A DNA stretch of 7,863 bases, from NCBI GenBank assembly GCA_900757695.1, contig CAAEOU010000299.1, positions 1-7,863 of the forward strand, read 5' to 3'. The notes under the pieces were generated by a model. That model worked only from the letters and a program-made list of their open reading frames with translations. It had not been told where the DNA came from and ran no database searches. The stretch comes from an uncultured Oscillospiraceae bacterium. GTDB taxonomy: Bacteria; Bacillota_A; Clostridia; Oscillospirales; Oscillospiraceae. Both the position numbers and the translations under genes were made by a program. Of the stretch, positions 1 through 6,940 are shown piece after piece; positions within the stretch are counted from its first letter, which is position 1; every line of letters begins with the position of its first letter.

Positions 1-513
1 GATGCCAAGATAGCGCTGGGCGTAAAATGCGCCCATGTAGCCAAATTGCAGAAGATATTCCGGAGTACACTCGTTATTGGCGCCAGCGTCCAGAATAACA
101 CACTTTCCGGTCTCCGTGGGGCATACCGGCGAAACCGCTGCCCGCTTGATGCCCTTGATCCGCTTTGCCACCAGAGTGGCCACGGTCAGGAGCGCACCGG
201 TATTGCCTGCCGATACAAATGCATCCCCCTGTCCCTGCGCCAGCAGCCGTGCTCCCACTACCATGGAGGAATCACTGCCGGTATGGAGCACCGCCGTGGG
301 ATTGTCGCACATGGTAACCACCTGCGATGCAAAGGCCACCTCTACGCCGTGCGGCAGCGTATCGATGCCCTCTTCCTTCAGGCACTCCAGAATTTTTTCA
401 CTCTGGCCCACCAGAATGATCTCCACTCCATAGTCCTTTGCAGCTGCAATAGCGCCCATGACCGGAGCCTTAGGGGCGTTGTCACCACCCATTGCGTCTA
501 CGATAATCTTCAT
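1..513 (-). CDS. plsX: Phosphate acyltransferase PlsX, N-terminal half (runs off the left edge)
   Basis: PlsX makes acyl-phosphate from acyl-ACP and phosphate, the first step of the PlsX/PlsY route to phosphatidic acid; it is a peripheral enzyme at the inner face of the membrane. The 171 residues visible begin with the family signature DAMGGDNAP (residues 6-14) and contain DSSMVVGARLL (81-91), SAGNTGALL (101-109) and LDAGANNECTPEYLLQFGYM (141-160), all strongly typical of PlsX. Family members are usually about 330-345 residues, so roughly half is present and the 3' half lies beyond base 1. The ATG at 511-513 has a good ribosome site (AAAGGAG at 520-526, 6-base spacer) and lies 22 bases after the trmFO stop. 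One local deviation: the segment before DSSM reads AVLHTGS, where many PlsX proteins carry a basic Arg/Lys-rich stretch. No FapR-type operator was seen upstream, so expression probably depends on readthrough from trmFO. Confidence 0.95.
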   Translation of the reverse strand, partial: MKIIVDAMGGDNAPKAPVMGAIAAAKDYGVEIILVGQSEKILECLKEEGIDTLPHGVEVAFASQVVTMCDNPTAVLHTGSDSSMVVGARLLAQGQGDAFVSAGNTGALLTVATLVAKRIKGIKRAAVSPVCPTETGKCVILDAGANNECTPEYLLQFGYMGAFYAQRYLGI

Positions 514-535
514 AGGATGCTCCTTTCAACCGGAT

Positions 536-1846
536 TTACAGCCGGGTTCTGATCTCATCAATAGCCGCAAGCGCTCTGCGGCTTACTTCCAGATAACGGT
601 CATGCTTTTTCCCCTTAAACTTATAGTCAAGGGGATCAATGATCCCAAAGTTGATGTTCATGGGCTGGAACTTTACCACGCTCTCATCGCTGATATAGGA
701 GGCCAGCGCACCAATGGCGGTATAGGTCGGAAAGTCCACGGCCGGAAGTCCCAGAATGGTTCTTCCCATCTCCACCGCCGCCAGATAGCCCGAGGCGGTG
801 GACTCGATATAGCCCTCTACTCCCGTCATCTGTCCGGCAAAGGCAATATCCGGGGCCTTTCTGGCCCGGTAATACCGGTCCAGCATTCTGGGAGAATCCA
901 GATAGGTGTTCCGATGCATCACGCCATAGCGAAGATATTCCGCATGGGCCAGCGCAGGGATCATGGAAAACACCCGCTTCTGCTCCGGCCAGCGGAGATG
1001 GGTCTGAAATCCCACAATATTATAGACAGTACCGGAACGGTTGTCCTTCCGGAGCTGCACCACCGCATAGGGCTCCTTCCCGGTTTTGGGATCCTTGAGC
1101 CCCACGGGCTTCAGCGGCCCATAGCGCAGGGTATCCTCCCCCCGGCGGGCCATGACCTCCACAGGCATGCAGCCCTCAAAGACCTTTTTATCCTCAAAGC
1201 CATGTACCGCCGCCTCTTCGGCACCGGCAAGCTCCCGGACAAAGCTCTGATACTGCTCCTTGTCCATGGCGCAGTTGATATAGTCCGCTGTCCCCTTGTC
1301 GTAGCGGGAGGCAAACCAGCAGTGCTCCATGTCCAGAGACTCAAAGCTCACCAGCGGCGCAGCCGCATCATAGAAATTGAGTCCCTGCGCACCACCAAAG
1401 AATTTGGAAATAGCCTCCGCCATGGGATCGGAAGTCAGCGGGCCTGTGGCAATGATTGCCGGTCCCGCAGGGATCTCCGTCAGCTCCTCATGTACGATTT
1501 CAATGTTCTCGTGGCCTTCCAGCGCACCTGTGATGGCAGCGGCAAAAGCCACCCGATCCACCGCCAGTGCACCGCCGGCTTCCACCCGGTTTTCCTCGGC
1601 GCATTTCATAATGAGGCTTCCCAGATGCCGGAGTTCTTCTTTCAGAAGTCCAATGGCATTGGCCAGTGAGTCTCCTCGAAGAGAGTTGGAGCAGACCAGC
1701 TCCCCAAAGAGATCAGACTGATGGGCCGGCGTTTTTTTCCCCGGCTTCATTTCCACCAGACGAACCTTCAGCCCCATATTGGCCAGCTGCCATGCGGCCT
1801 CACTGCCCGCAAGGCCCGCGCCCACAACGGTAATATCATGCTTCAT
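536..1846 (-). CDS. trmFO: Methylenetetrahydrofolate--tRNA-(uracil-5-)-methyltransferase TrmFO
   Basis: TrmFO forms 5-methyluridine at position 54 of the tRNA T-loop, using methylenetetrahydrofolate as carbon donor and FADH2 as reductant; it is cytosolic. The 436-residue product matches the usual length (about 435-440). The FAD-binding dinucleotide motif GAGLAGSEAAW is at 9-19. The two cysteines known to be important in Bacillus TrmFO are present: Cys52 in LVCSNSLR and Cys226 in FEGCMPVEVMA. Other family blocks are GGALAVDR (91-98), IIATGPLTSD (131-140), GFQTHL (279-284), GVMHRNTY (308-315), FAGQMTGVEGY (336-346) and FQPMNINFG (393-401). The frame stays open for another 205 codons upstream, but that part overlaps the topA tail and is an Arg-rich shadow. 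The start at 1844-1846 is supported by GGAGGAA 7 bases upstream and by the family N-terminus. It overlaps the end of topA by 11 bases, which suggests translational coupling. Confidence 0.97.
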   Translation of the reverse strand: MKHDITVVGAGLAGSEAAWQLANMGLKVRLVEMKPGKKTPAHQSDLFGELVCSNSLRGDSLANAIGLLKEELRHLGSLIMKCAEENRVEAGGALAVDRVAFAAAITGALEGHENIEIVHEELTEIPAGPAIIATGPLTSDPMAEAISKFFGGAQGLNFYDAAAPLVSFESLDMEHCWFASRYDKGTADYINCAMDKEQYQSFVRELAGAEEAAVHGFEDKKVFEGCMPVEVMARRGEDTLRYGPLKPVGLKDPKTGKEPYAVVQLRKDNRSGTVYNIVGFQTHLRWPEQKRVFSMIPALAHAEYLRYGVMHRNTYLDSPRMLDRYYRARKAPDIAFAGQMTGVEGYIESTASGYLAAVEMGRTILGLPAVDFPTYTAIGALASYISDESVVKFQPMNINFGIIDPLDYKFKGKKHDRYLEVSRRALAAIDEIRTRL

Positions 1847-4190
1847 CGGGCGCTTCCTCCGTTTTCTTTGTAGTCTTTTTTGCGGTGGTTTTCTTGGCAG
1901 TGGTCTTTTTTGCTGCCGTCTTTTTCGTAGCAGCCTTCTTGGCGGTGGTCTTTTTTGCTGTGGTTTTCTTGGCCGCCGTCTTTTTCGTTGCCGTCTTCTT
2001 CGTGGGCTTCTTCTCCGTCGTCTCAGTAGCAGGCTCTGCCGCCGGAGCTGCTCCGGCGTTCTCCGTATCCTCTGTTTTCTTCTTCCGGTAGCCGCCCCGG
2101 AGCTCTTCGGGGGTAAAGTTCTCGCATTCCTCATTGATGCAGAACATCTTCTTCTGCCCCTTGCCGGACTTCTTAAACATCGTCTTGCCGCAGTAGGGGC
2201 AGTCCTCCGCAGTGGGAACCTCCCAGGACATAAAGCCGCACTCCTTGCCCTTTTCGCAGGCATAGTAGGCATAGCCCCGCTGGCTCTTCCGCTTGAGCAT
2301 GCCGGAGCCGCACTTGGGGCAGCGCCCGGGCATCCGCTCGGCCAGAGGCTTCGTATTCTTACATTCCGGATAGCCGGGGCAGGCAAGGAACCGGCCGAAC
2401 CGGCCGCTCTTAATGACCATGTTCCGACCGCAGACCTCACAGATCTCGTCTGTGACCTCATCGGGCACCTTGATTCGGGTATCCTTCAGAGCCTCTTCTG
2501 CCTCCTCCATTTCCTGATGGAAGCGCTTGTAGAAGTCCCGGAGCACCTGCTTCCAGTACACGTCTCCCGCCTCTACCTGATCGAGCAGGCTTTCCATATG
2601 TGCCGTAAAGGCCACGTCAATGACATCCTGAAAGCGTTCCTTCATAAGCTTTGTCACCACTTCCCCCAAGGGGGTGGGGCTCAGCCGCTTATCCTGCTTG
2701 ATGACATATTCCCGATCCAGAATGGTAGACACCGTGGCCGCATAGGTGCTGGGTCGGCCCACGCCTTTTTCCTCCATGGCCTTTACCAGAGTTGCCTCGG
2801 TATACCGGGCCGGAGGCTGGGGAAAATGCTGCTGCTTTTCATGACCGGAGAGCAAAACCGTCTCTCCCTCCTGCAAATTGGGCAGCGGCGTCTGCTTTTC
2901 TTCGGTCTCATCGTCCTTGCCTTCCTCATAGACGGCAATAAAGCCGGGGAATTTCAGGCTCTGATGATTGGCACGGAAGATGTGCCCAGCCGACACGGTG
3001 TCGATAGACAGGGTGTCATAAATGGCGTTGGACATCTGCGAGGCCACAAAGCGGCTCCATACCAGCCGGTAGAGCTTATACTGCTCCGTGGTCAGGCTCC
3101 CCTTGATGGACTCCGGATCCAGATTTACGTTACTGGGACGGATGGCCTCATGGGCATCCTGTGCCGCATTTTTGGTCTTATAGCGGCGGGGCCCTTCCTT
3201 ATAATAGTCCTTACCGTAGCGGTTTGTAATAAAGCTGCCCGCCGCAGCCAGTGCTTCTTCGGAAAGACGCAGGGAGTCGGTACGCATGTAGGTAATGAGA
3301 CCAACGGTTCCCTCCCCTGCCACGTCAATGCCCTCATAGAGCATCTGGGCAATGGCCATGGTGCGCCGGGGCGTCATGCCCAGCTTCCGGGATGCCTCCT
3401 GCTGGAGCGTTGAAGTAATAAAAGGGGGTGCCGGGGTGCGCTTTTTCTCCGACCGCTTCACTGTGGATACCACGAAGGGGGCGTTCTCCACATCCCGCAG
3501 GATCTCATCCACCTCTTCCTGACTGTGAAGCTCCCGCTTTTTATTTTCTCCATGATAGTGGGCCGTAAACTTTCCCGGCCCCGCCATCCGCTGAAGCTCC
3601 ACGTCAATAGACCAGTATTCCTGCGGCTGGAAGGCACGGATCTCTTCTTCGCGATCCACCACCAGCCGAGTGGCCACCGACTGCACACGGCCTGCGGACA
3701 GGCCCCGTCGAATCTTTTTCCACAGCAGCGGCGACAGCTGATAGCCCACAATGCGGTCCAGAATGCGCCGGGCCTGCTGGGCATCCACCAGATCCTGGTC
3801 AATGGCCCTTGGATTCTGAATACTGGTGTTTACCACATTCTTTGTGATCTCATTAAATGTAACACGATGTACCTGATCCTCGTCCAGATCCAGCAGGTAT
3901 TTCAGGTGCCACGAAATTGCCTCTCCCTCACGGTCCGGGTCAGTTGCCAGATACACGCGCTGAACCTCTTCAGCGGATTTTCTGAGATCGGCAATTACGG
4001 CTTCCTTGCCCTTCAGCGGCATATACTGGGGCTCAAAATCGTTATCGATATCTACACCCATTTTGCTTTTGGGCAGGTCCCGCAGATGGCCCATGCAGGC
4101 CTTTACCTCATAATCCGGGCCCAGATATTTTCCTATGGTCTTCGCCTTTGCCGGTGACTCGACAATGACGAGATTTGATGCGTTTGCCAT
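1836..4190 (-). CDS. topA: DNA topoisomerase I (type IA) with three zinc fingers and a Lys-rich repeat tail
   Basis: TopA relaxes negative supercoils by cutting one strand through a 5'-phosphotyrosine bond and passing the other. The 784-residue protein starts with the Toprim domain: Glu11 in VIVESPAKAK, and the metal-binding acidic triad Asp84, Asp86, Glu88 in ATDPDREGE. A conserved active-site block, RRGLSAGRVQSVATRLVVDR, is at 161-180. The catalytic tyrosine is Tyr301 in GLITYMRTDS, followed by HEAIRP (347-352) and GVGRPSTYA (476-484). Three C-terminal zinc fingers follow, with cysteine sets 584/587/604/610, 624/627/645/651 and 664/667/684/689. From about 726 to 777 the protein is a histone-H1-like run of Lys-Lys plus Thr/Ala units, ending PDEA. 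Such basic tails are well known on actinobacterial TopA, where they assist DNA binding and processivity; finding one after three zinc fingers is less usual. The start ATG has GGAGGAA with a 5-base spacer and lies 17 bases after dprA. Confidence 0.98.
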   Translation of the reverse strand: MANASNLVIVESPAKAKTIGKYLGPDYEVKACMGHLRDLPKSKMGVDIDNDFEPQYMPLKGKEAVIADLRKSAEEVQRVYLATDPDREGEAISWHLKYLLDLDEDQVHRVTFNEITKNVVNTSIQNPRAIDQDLVDAQQARRILDRIVGYQLSPLLWKKIRRGLSAGRVQSVATRLVVDREEEIRAFQPQEYWSIDVELQRMAGPGKFTAHYHGENKKRELHSQEEVDEILRDVENAPFVVSTVKRSEKKRTPAPPFITSTLQQEASRKLGMTPRRTMAIAQMLYEGIDVAGEGTVGLITYMRTDSLRLSEEALAAAGSFITNRYGKDYYKEGPRRYKTKNAAQDAHEAIRPSNVNLDPESIKGSLTTEQYKLYRLVWSRFVASQMSNAIYDTLSIDTVSAGHIFRANHQSLKFPGFIAVYEEGKDDETEEKQTPLPNLQEGETVLLSGHEKQQHFPQPPARYTEATLVKAMEEKGVGRPSTYAATVSTILDREYVIKQDKRLSPTPLGEVVTKLMKERFQDVIDVAFTAHMESLLDQVEAGDVYWKQVLRDFYKRFHQEMEEAEEALKDTRIKVPDEVTDEICEVCGRNMVIKSGRFGRFLACPGYPECKNTKPLAERMPGRCPKCGSGMLKRKSQRGYAYYACEKGKECGFMSWEVPTAEDCPYCGKTMFKKSGKGQKKMFCINEECENFTPEELRGGYRKKKTEDTENAGAAPAAEPATETTEKKPTKKTATKKTAAKKTTAKKTTAKKAATKKTAAKKTTAKKTTAKKTTKKTEEAPDEA
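1854..1860 (-). promoter_or_regulatory. Ribosome binding site of trmFO inside the topA coding end
   Basis: On the minus strand GGAGGAA sits 7 bases before the trmFO ATG (1844-1846). It is encoded within the Thr-Glu-Glu-Ala codons near the end of the TopA tail. It settles the trmFO start against the much longer open frame upstream. Because ribosomes finishing topA pass over it, topA and trmFO translation are probably coupled; that part is inference. Confidence 0.8.
1881..2000 (-). repeat. Two tandem 60-base units coding the Lys/Thr/Ala tail of TopA
   Basis: Bases 1941-2000 encode TopA residues 731-750 and bases 1881-1940 encode 751-770. The two 20-residue units are identical except for one position (KKTAT versus KKAAT), and each is built from smaller Lys-Lys-x-x-x units of 15 bases. 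At DNA level I count 48 of 60 identical bases. The 12 differences lie in 11 codons, and 10 of those codons are changed silently. The block is therefore an old, protein-level repeat and not a recent exact duplication. Confidence 0.9.
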
Positions 4191-4207
4191 CGATGTTCCT
4201 CCGATGT

Positions 4208-5500
4208 CTAGTTAATATTGAGAGTAAAGCGCTTTCCGGGCTCCTGCGTAACATAGCCCTTGACCTCCAGCAGCGTCAGACACGCCAGCACTCTGGCCAC
4301 AGGCAGACCTGTCTTTGCCACAATGTCGTCCACCTGCTGCTCCCCCGGGATCAATGCCGTAGCGATGGTTTTTTCATCCGCCGTCAGCGCAGATAATTTC
4401 TCTTGTAGGTCAATATAATTCCTCTTTGGCTCATTGTCAATTCCATTTTCCCCATTTGGTTCAGGATTTTTCGCCATTTTCACAAATTTCAGAGGATTTC
4501 GGCTCTTTTTCTGCTGTTTTGGCGCTTCCACCGGGCTGGCTACCTTCAAAAACGGCTCCTGTCGGGGCTGGGCGCTCTGTCTCAATTCCAGCGGCGGCGT
4601 GCCCCGGAGCTCATGGATATGCTCTGGATACCGGGGCATATATTCCCGCATGATGTCCCAGCCATCTGTCACCAGCATGGCGCCTTCCTGCAGGAGCTGA
4701 TTGCTTCCGGCACTGGAAGCAATGCCAATATTGCCGGGCACCGCAAATACATCTCTCCCCTGCTCCAGCGCAAGGCCCGCCGTGATCAGGCTGCCGCTCT
4801 GCTTGGCGGCCTCCACTACCAGTACGCCCAGCGCAAGCCCGCTCATGATTCGATTCCGCTGCGGAAAATTCCGTGCCATGGGCGGCGTTCCCGGCGGGTA
4901 CTCACTGATGAGGCAGCCCCGGGATGCCACAGCCTGATAGACCGCTTCGGATTCTCTGGGATAAACAATGTCAAGGCCGTTGCCCAGTACCGCTGCCACC
5001 ATGCCGCCAGCTTCCAGTGCACCTTCCAGTGCCTGCGAATCAATGCCCTTGGCTGCGCCGGATACCACCACGCCGCCGCAGGCGCCGATCTGGTTTCCCA
5101 TACGCCGGGCCACTGCCAGACCATAGGCGCTGGCCTTTCTGGAACCAACCACCGTTACCACCGGCAGCTCGTCAAAGGGCATGAACTTTCCCCGGTAGTA
5201 GAGCACCAGCGGGGGTACATCAATGGCAAGCAGCCGCTGAGGATATGCCGTGTCCCGGCTGGTAATCACCCGGATTCCCTGATCGCTGCACATCTCCAGA
5301 ATGGTCTTTGCGCCGTCCAGATCCTTCTGGCCCAGCGCTGCAACCTCTTTGTCCGTAAGTCCCTGCACCTGCTCGATGTCGGAATGCCTCGCCCGGTAGA
5401 TTTCTTCCGGCGTGCCAAAATAGGAAAGTGCCAGCTGTTGTCCTCGCAGGGTCAGCCTCTTCCGGGTAGTAAGCCATATCCAGTATGGAAGCTGTGCCAT
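4208..5500 (-). CDS. dprA: DNA-processing protein DprA (Smf)
   Basis: DprA binds incoming single-stranded DNA in natural transformation and loads RecA onto it; many species outside the classic competent ones also keep it. The 430-residue product has an N-terminal helical region (about 1-70, with a GLTDKEVAAL helix-hairpin-like stretch at 47-56). The Rossmann-like DprA domain follows at about 80-295: VVGSRKAS (117-124), VVSGAAKGIDSQA (145-157), VLGNGLDIVYP (171-181), ISEYPPG (198-204), FPQRNRIMSGLALGVLVVEA (212-231), SGSLITAGLALEQGRDVFAVPG (235-256) and GSNQLLQEGA (265-274). A polar linker rich in Lys, Gln, Asn and Pro (about 302-360) leads to a C-terminal winged-helix domain (about 365-430), ending KGYVTQEPGKRFTLNIN. 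The ATG has a near-perfect AAGGAGGG site with a 6-base spacer and lies 19 bases after the methyltransferase stop. The bases coding the linker (about 4420-4520) are visibly more AT-rich than the flanks. No other competence genes lie in the window. Confidence 0.97.
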   Translation of the reverse strand: MAQLPYWIWLTTRKRLTLRGQQLALSYFGTPEEIYRARHSDIEQVQGLTDKEVAALGQKDLDGAKTILEMCSDQGIRVITSRDTAYPQRLLAIDVPPLVLYYRGKFMPFDELPVVTVVGSRKASAYGLAVARRMGNQIGACGGVVVSGAAKGIDSQALEGALEAGGMVAAVLGNGLDIVYPRESEAVYQAVASRGCLISEYPPGTPPMARNFPQRNRIMSGLALGVLVVEAAKQSGSLITAGLALEQGRDVFAVPGNIGIASSAGSNQLLQEGAMLVTDGWDIMREYMPRYPEHIHELRGTPPLELRQSAQPRQEPFLKVASPVEAPKQQKKSRNPLKFVKMAKNPEPNGENGIDNEPKRNYIDLQEKLSALTADEKTIATALIPGEQQVDDIVAKTGLPVARVLACLTLLEVKGYVTQEPGKRFTLNIN

Positions 5501-5519
5501 GATTTTCCCTCCTTGTGTT

Positions 5520-6275
5520 TTACAGATCCGTCATTTGCCACAGTACGATGGCTGCCGCCACCGATGCGTTCAGCGACTCACACCGGGGGTGCATGGGGAT
5601 GATCATCTGTCCGTCCGATGCTTCCAGCAGCATCCGGGACACCCCCTGTCCCTCACTGCCAATGACCACTGCCGCTTCCCGCAGATTTCGGGTCCGAATG
5701 TCCTGAGCCTGCTGGGAAAGAGCCGTCACCAGAAGCGGGATATTCTGCTGTCGGCAAGCATCCACCAGCCCCTGCCGGGTCACGGTGCTGGGCGGTGTGC
5801 GGAATATTGCGCCCATGGTAGCCCGAACTGTTTTGGGATTATAGGGATCGCAGCAGCCCTCTGTCAAAAATACGGGAACGTCCAATGCATCCGCAGTTCT
5901 CAAAATCGTCCCCACATTGCCCGGGTCCTGAATGCCATCGAGGATCAGACTGCCGGGTCTCAGGCTCCGCCCACTTTGCCCCGGCAGTGCCGCAACAAAC
6001 AGTGCTCCCTCCGGCGCCTCCATCTGGGAGATCTGTACCATCAGGCTTCTGGGCACCCGCACCCCACGGACATGCCGGGGGAACTCCGGGCAATCCACAC
6101 CCTCCTGCACTACCACCGCACACACCTGCTCCGGTGCCCAGCGCAGGGCCTCCCCCAGCAGCTTGGTGCCGTCTCCTACAAATAATCCCTGCTCCCGACG
6201 GTACTTTTTTGAGTTCTGAAGCCGCACGATCTTTGTGAGCAGGCTGTTCTGGCGGCTGGTGATCTCCTCCATCAT
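5520..6275 (-). CDS. SpoU/TrmH-family RNA 2'-O-ribose methyltransferase
   Basis: This is a SPOUT-fold, S-adenosylmethionine-dependent enzyme that methylates a ribose 2'-OH in rRNA or tRNA; the exact target cannot be read from the sequence. The 251 residues begin with an RNA-binding N-terminal domain (about 4-95: ITSRQNSLLTKIVRLQNSKK, then the LFVGDGTKLLGEAL block at 31-44). The three SpoU motifs follow in order: LDGIQDPGNVGTILRTADA (112-130), VVIGSEGQGVS (203-213) and IIPMHPRCESLNASVAAAIV (225-244). Length and layout match the YsgA-like or RlmB-like Firmicute group often annotated as 23S rRNA methyltransferase. The first ATG (6273-6275) overlaps the ktrA stop as ATGA; a second ATG follows directly at 6270-6272. 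No clear ribosome site precedes either, so translation likely depends on ribosomes arriving from ktrA. Which methionine is used is uncertain. Confidence 0.93.
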   Translation of the reverse strand: MMEEITSRQNSLLTKIVRLQNSKKYRREQGLFVGDGTKLLGEALRWAPEQVCAVVVQEGVDCPEFPRHVRGVRVPRSLMVQISQMEAPEGALFVAALPGQSGRSLRPGSLILDGIQDPGNVGTILRTADALDVPVFLTEGCCDPYNPKTVRATMGAIFRTPPSTVTRQGLVDACRQQNIPLLVTALSQQAQDIRTRNLREAAVVIGSEGQGVSRMLLEASDGQMIIPMHPRCESLNASVAAAIVLWQMTDL

Positions 6276-6925
6276 AGCCGCTGAAGCCGCTGGAGATTCT
6301 GATTCTTACCCATTACCATAATGGTGTCTCCTTTTTCTATGCAATCATCGCCACCCGGTGACATTCTCGTCTGTTTCCCATCCTGACTGCGGATGGCCAG
6401 TATGCTGACCTGATGCTTCGTCCGGACATTCAGACTTTTCAGGCTTTTGCCCACCCAGGACTTCGGCACCTCAAATTCCGCAATGGCATATTCATCCGAG
6501 AATTCCATGTAGTCAAGAAAGCTTCTTGATCCAAGGCTCCGGGCCAGCCTTAAAGCCATCTCCCGCTCCGGGATCAGCACCCGGTCTGCGCCCACCCGTT
6601 CCAACGCCCGCTTGTACATCTCATTCTGGGCCTTGCAGATAATCTGCCTGCACCCAAGATCCTTGAGATTCATGGTAATGAGCACACTGGCCGCCAGATC
6701 CTCGCCAATGGCCACAATGGCGCACTGACATTCTCCTGCGCCCACGGCCCGCAGCACCTCAAGCTCCCGGGCATCTCCAATGGCCGCATGGGTACTGCGA
6801 TTCGCCAGATGATTGACTGCCTCTTCATTCCGATCCACCACGATCACCTCGTGGCCCATCTCATAGAGCTCCTGAGCCGCGGCGCTGCCAAAGCGTCCAA
6901 GGCCAATGACAATAAATGATTTCAT
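6272..6925 (-). CDS. ktrA: Potassium uptake regulatory subunit KtrA/TrkA (RCK protein)
   Basis: KtrA is the cytosolic RCK ring that gates the KtrB/TrkH potassium channel in response to nucleotides (ATP/ADP, NAD(H)). The 217-residue length fits the single-RCK KtrA/KtrC type and not the two-domain enterobacterial TrkA (about 458). The N-terminal Rossmann domain has GLGRFG at 8-13, an acidic residue ending strand two (Asp31 in VIVVDRNEEAV) and a GDARELEVLRAVGA block at 50-63, then VAIGEDLAAS and the ADRVLIPEREMALRLA stretch at 113-128. The RCK-C ligand domain covers about 137-215 (EFEVPKSWVGKSLKSLNV, then EKGDTIMVMGK at 197-207). The ribosome site AGGAGAG has a 7-base spacer and overlaps the TAG stop of the upstream channel gene, 12 bases away. 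The channel gene is broken in this window, so this subunit may lack its partner or serve another Ktr/Trk channel elsewhere. The symbol trkA is equally used for this family. Confidence 0.95.
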   Translation of the reverse strand: MKSFIVIGLGRFGSAAAQELYEMGHEVIVVDRNEEAVNHLANRSTHAAIGDARELEVLRAVGAGECQCAIVAIGEDLAASVLITMNLKDLGCRQIICKAQNEMYKRALERVGADRVLIPEREMALRLARSLGSRSFLDYMEFSDEYAIAEFEVPKSWVGKSLKSLNVRTKHQVSILAIRSQDGKQTRMSPGGDDCIEKGDTIMVMGKNQNLQRLQRL

Positions 6926-6932
6926 GGTTGGT

Positions 6933-6940
6933 CTCTCCTA
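6933..6940 (-). promoter_or_regulatory. Ribosome binding site of ktrA fused to the stop codon of the channel gene
   Basis: The minus-strand sequence TAGGAGAG contains both the TAG stop of the ktrB/trkH frame (6938-6940) and the AGGAGAG ribosome site of ktrA, 7 bases before its ATG (6923-6925). This arrangement is typical of coupled translation of channel and regulator. It supports the two genes having been evolved partners before the channel gene was broken. Confidence 0.7.

Noticed and set aside
458..1669. Long open frame on the plus strand (about 400 codons) opposite trmFO
   Set aside because: It lies antisense to a full-length TrmFO with all motifs, has no recognisable domain, and is rich in His/Arg/Leu as expected from reading GC-rich codons backwards.
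1881..2000. CRISPR-like or satellite-like repeats
   Set aside because: The spacing is codon-based, differences are silent, and the repeat encodes a continuous TopA tail with no unique spacers.
1847..2461. 205-codon upstream extension of the trmFO frame
   Set aside because: The extension is Arg/Pro-rich and overlaps the zinc fingers and tail of topA out of frame; the family N-terminus and a strong ribosome site place the start at 1846.
1779..3413. Open frame of 544 codons on the plus strand opposite topA
   Set aside because: Its Leu/Phe/Cys-rich start is the reverse reading of the TopA Lys/Thr tail and zinc fingers; there is no ribosome site and no domain.
4613..5602. Plus-strand frame of 329 codons opposite dprA
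   Set aside because: It is antisense to a well-supported DprA, and its composition is that of a shadow frame.
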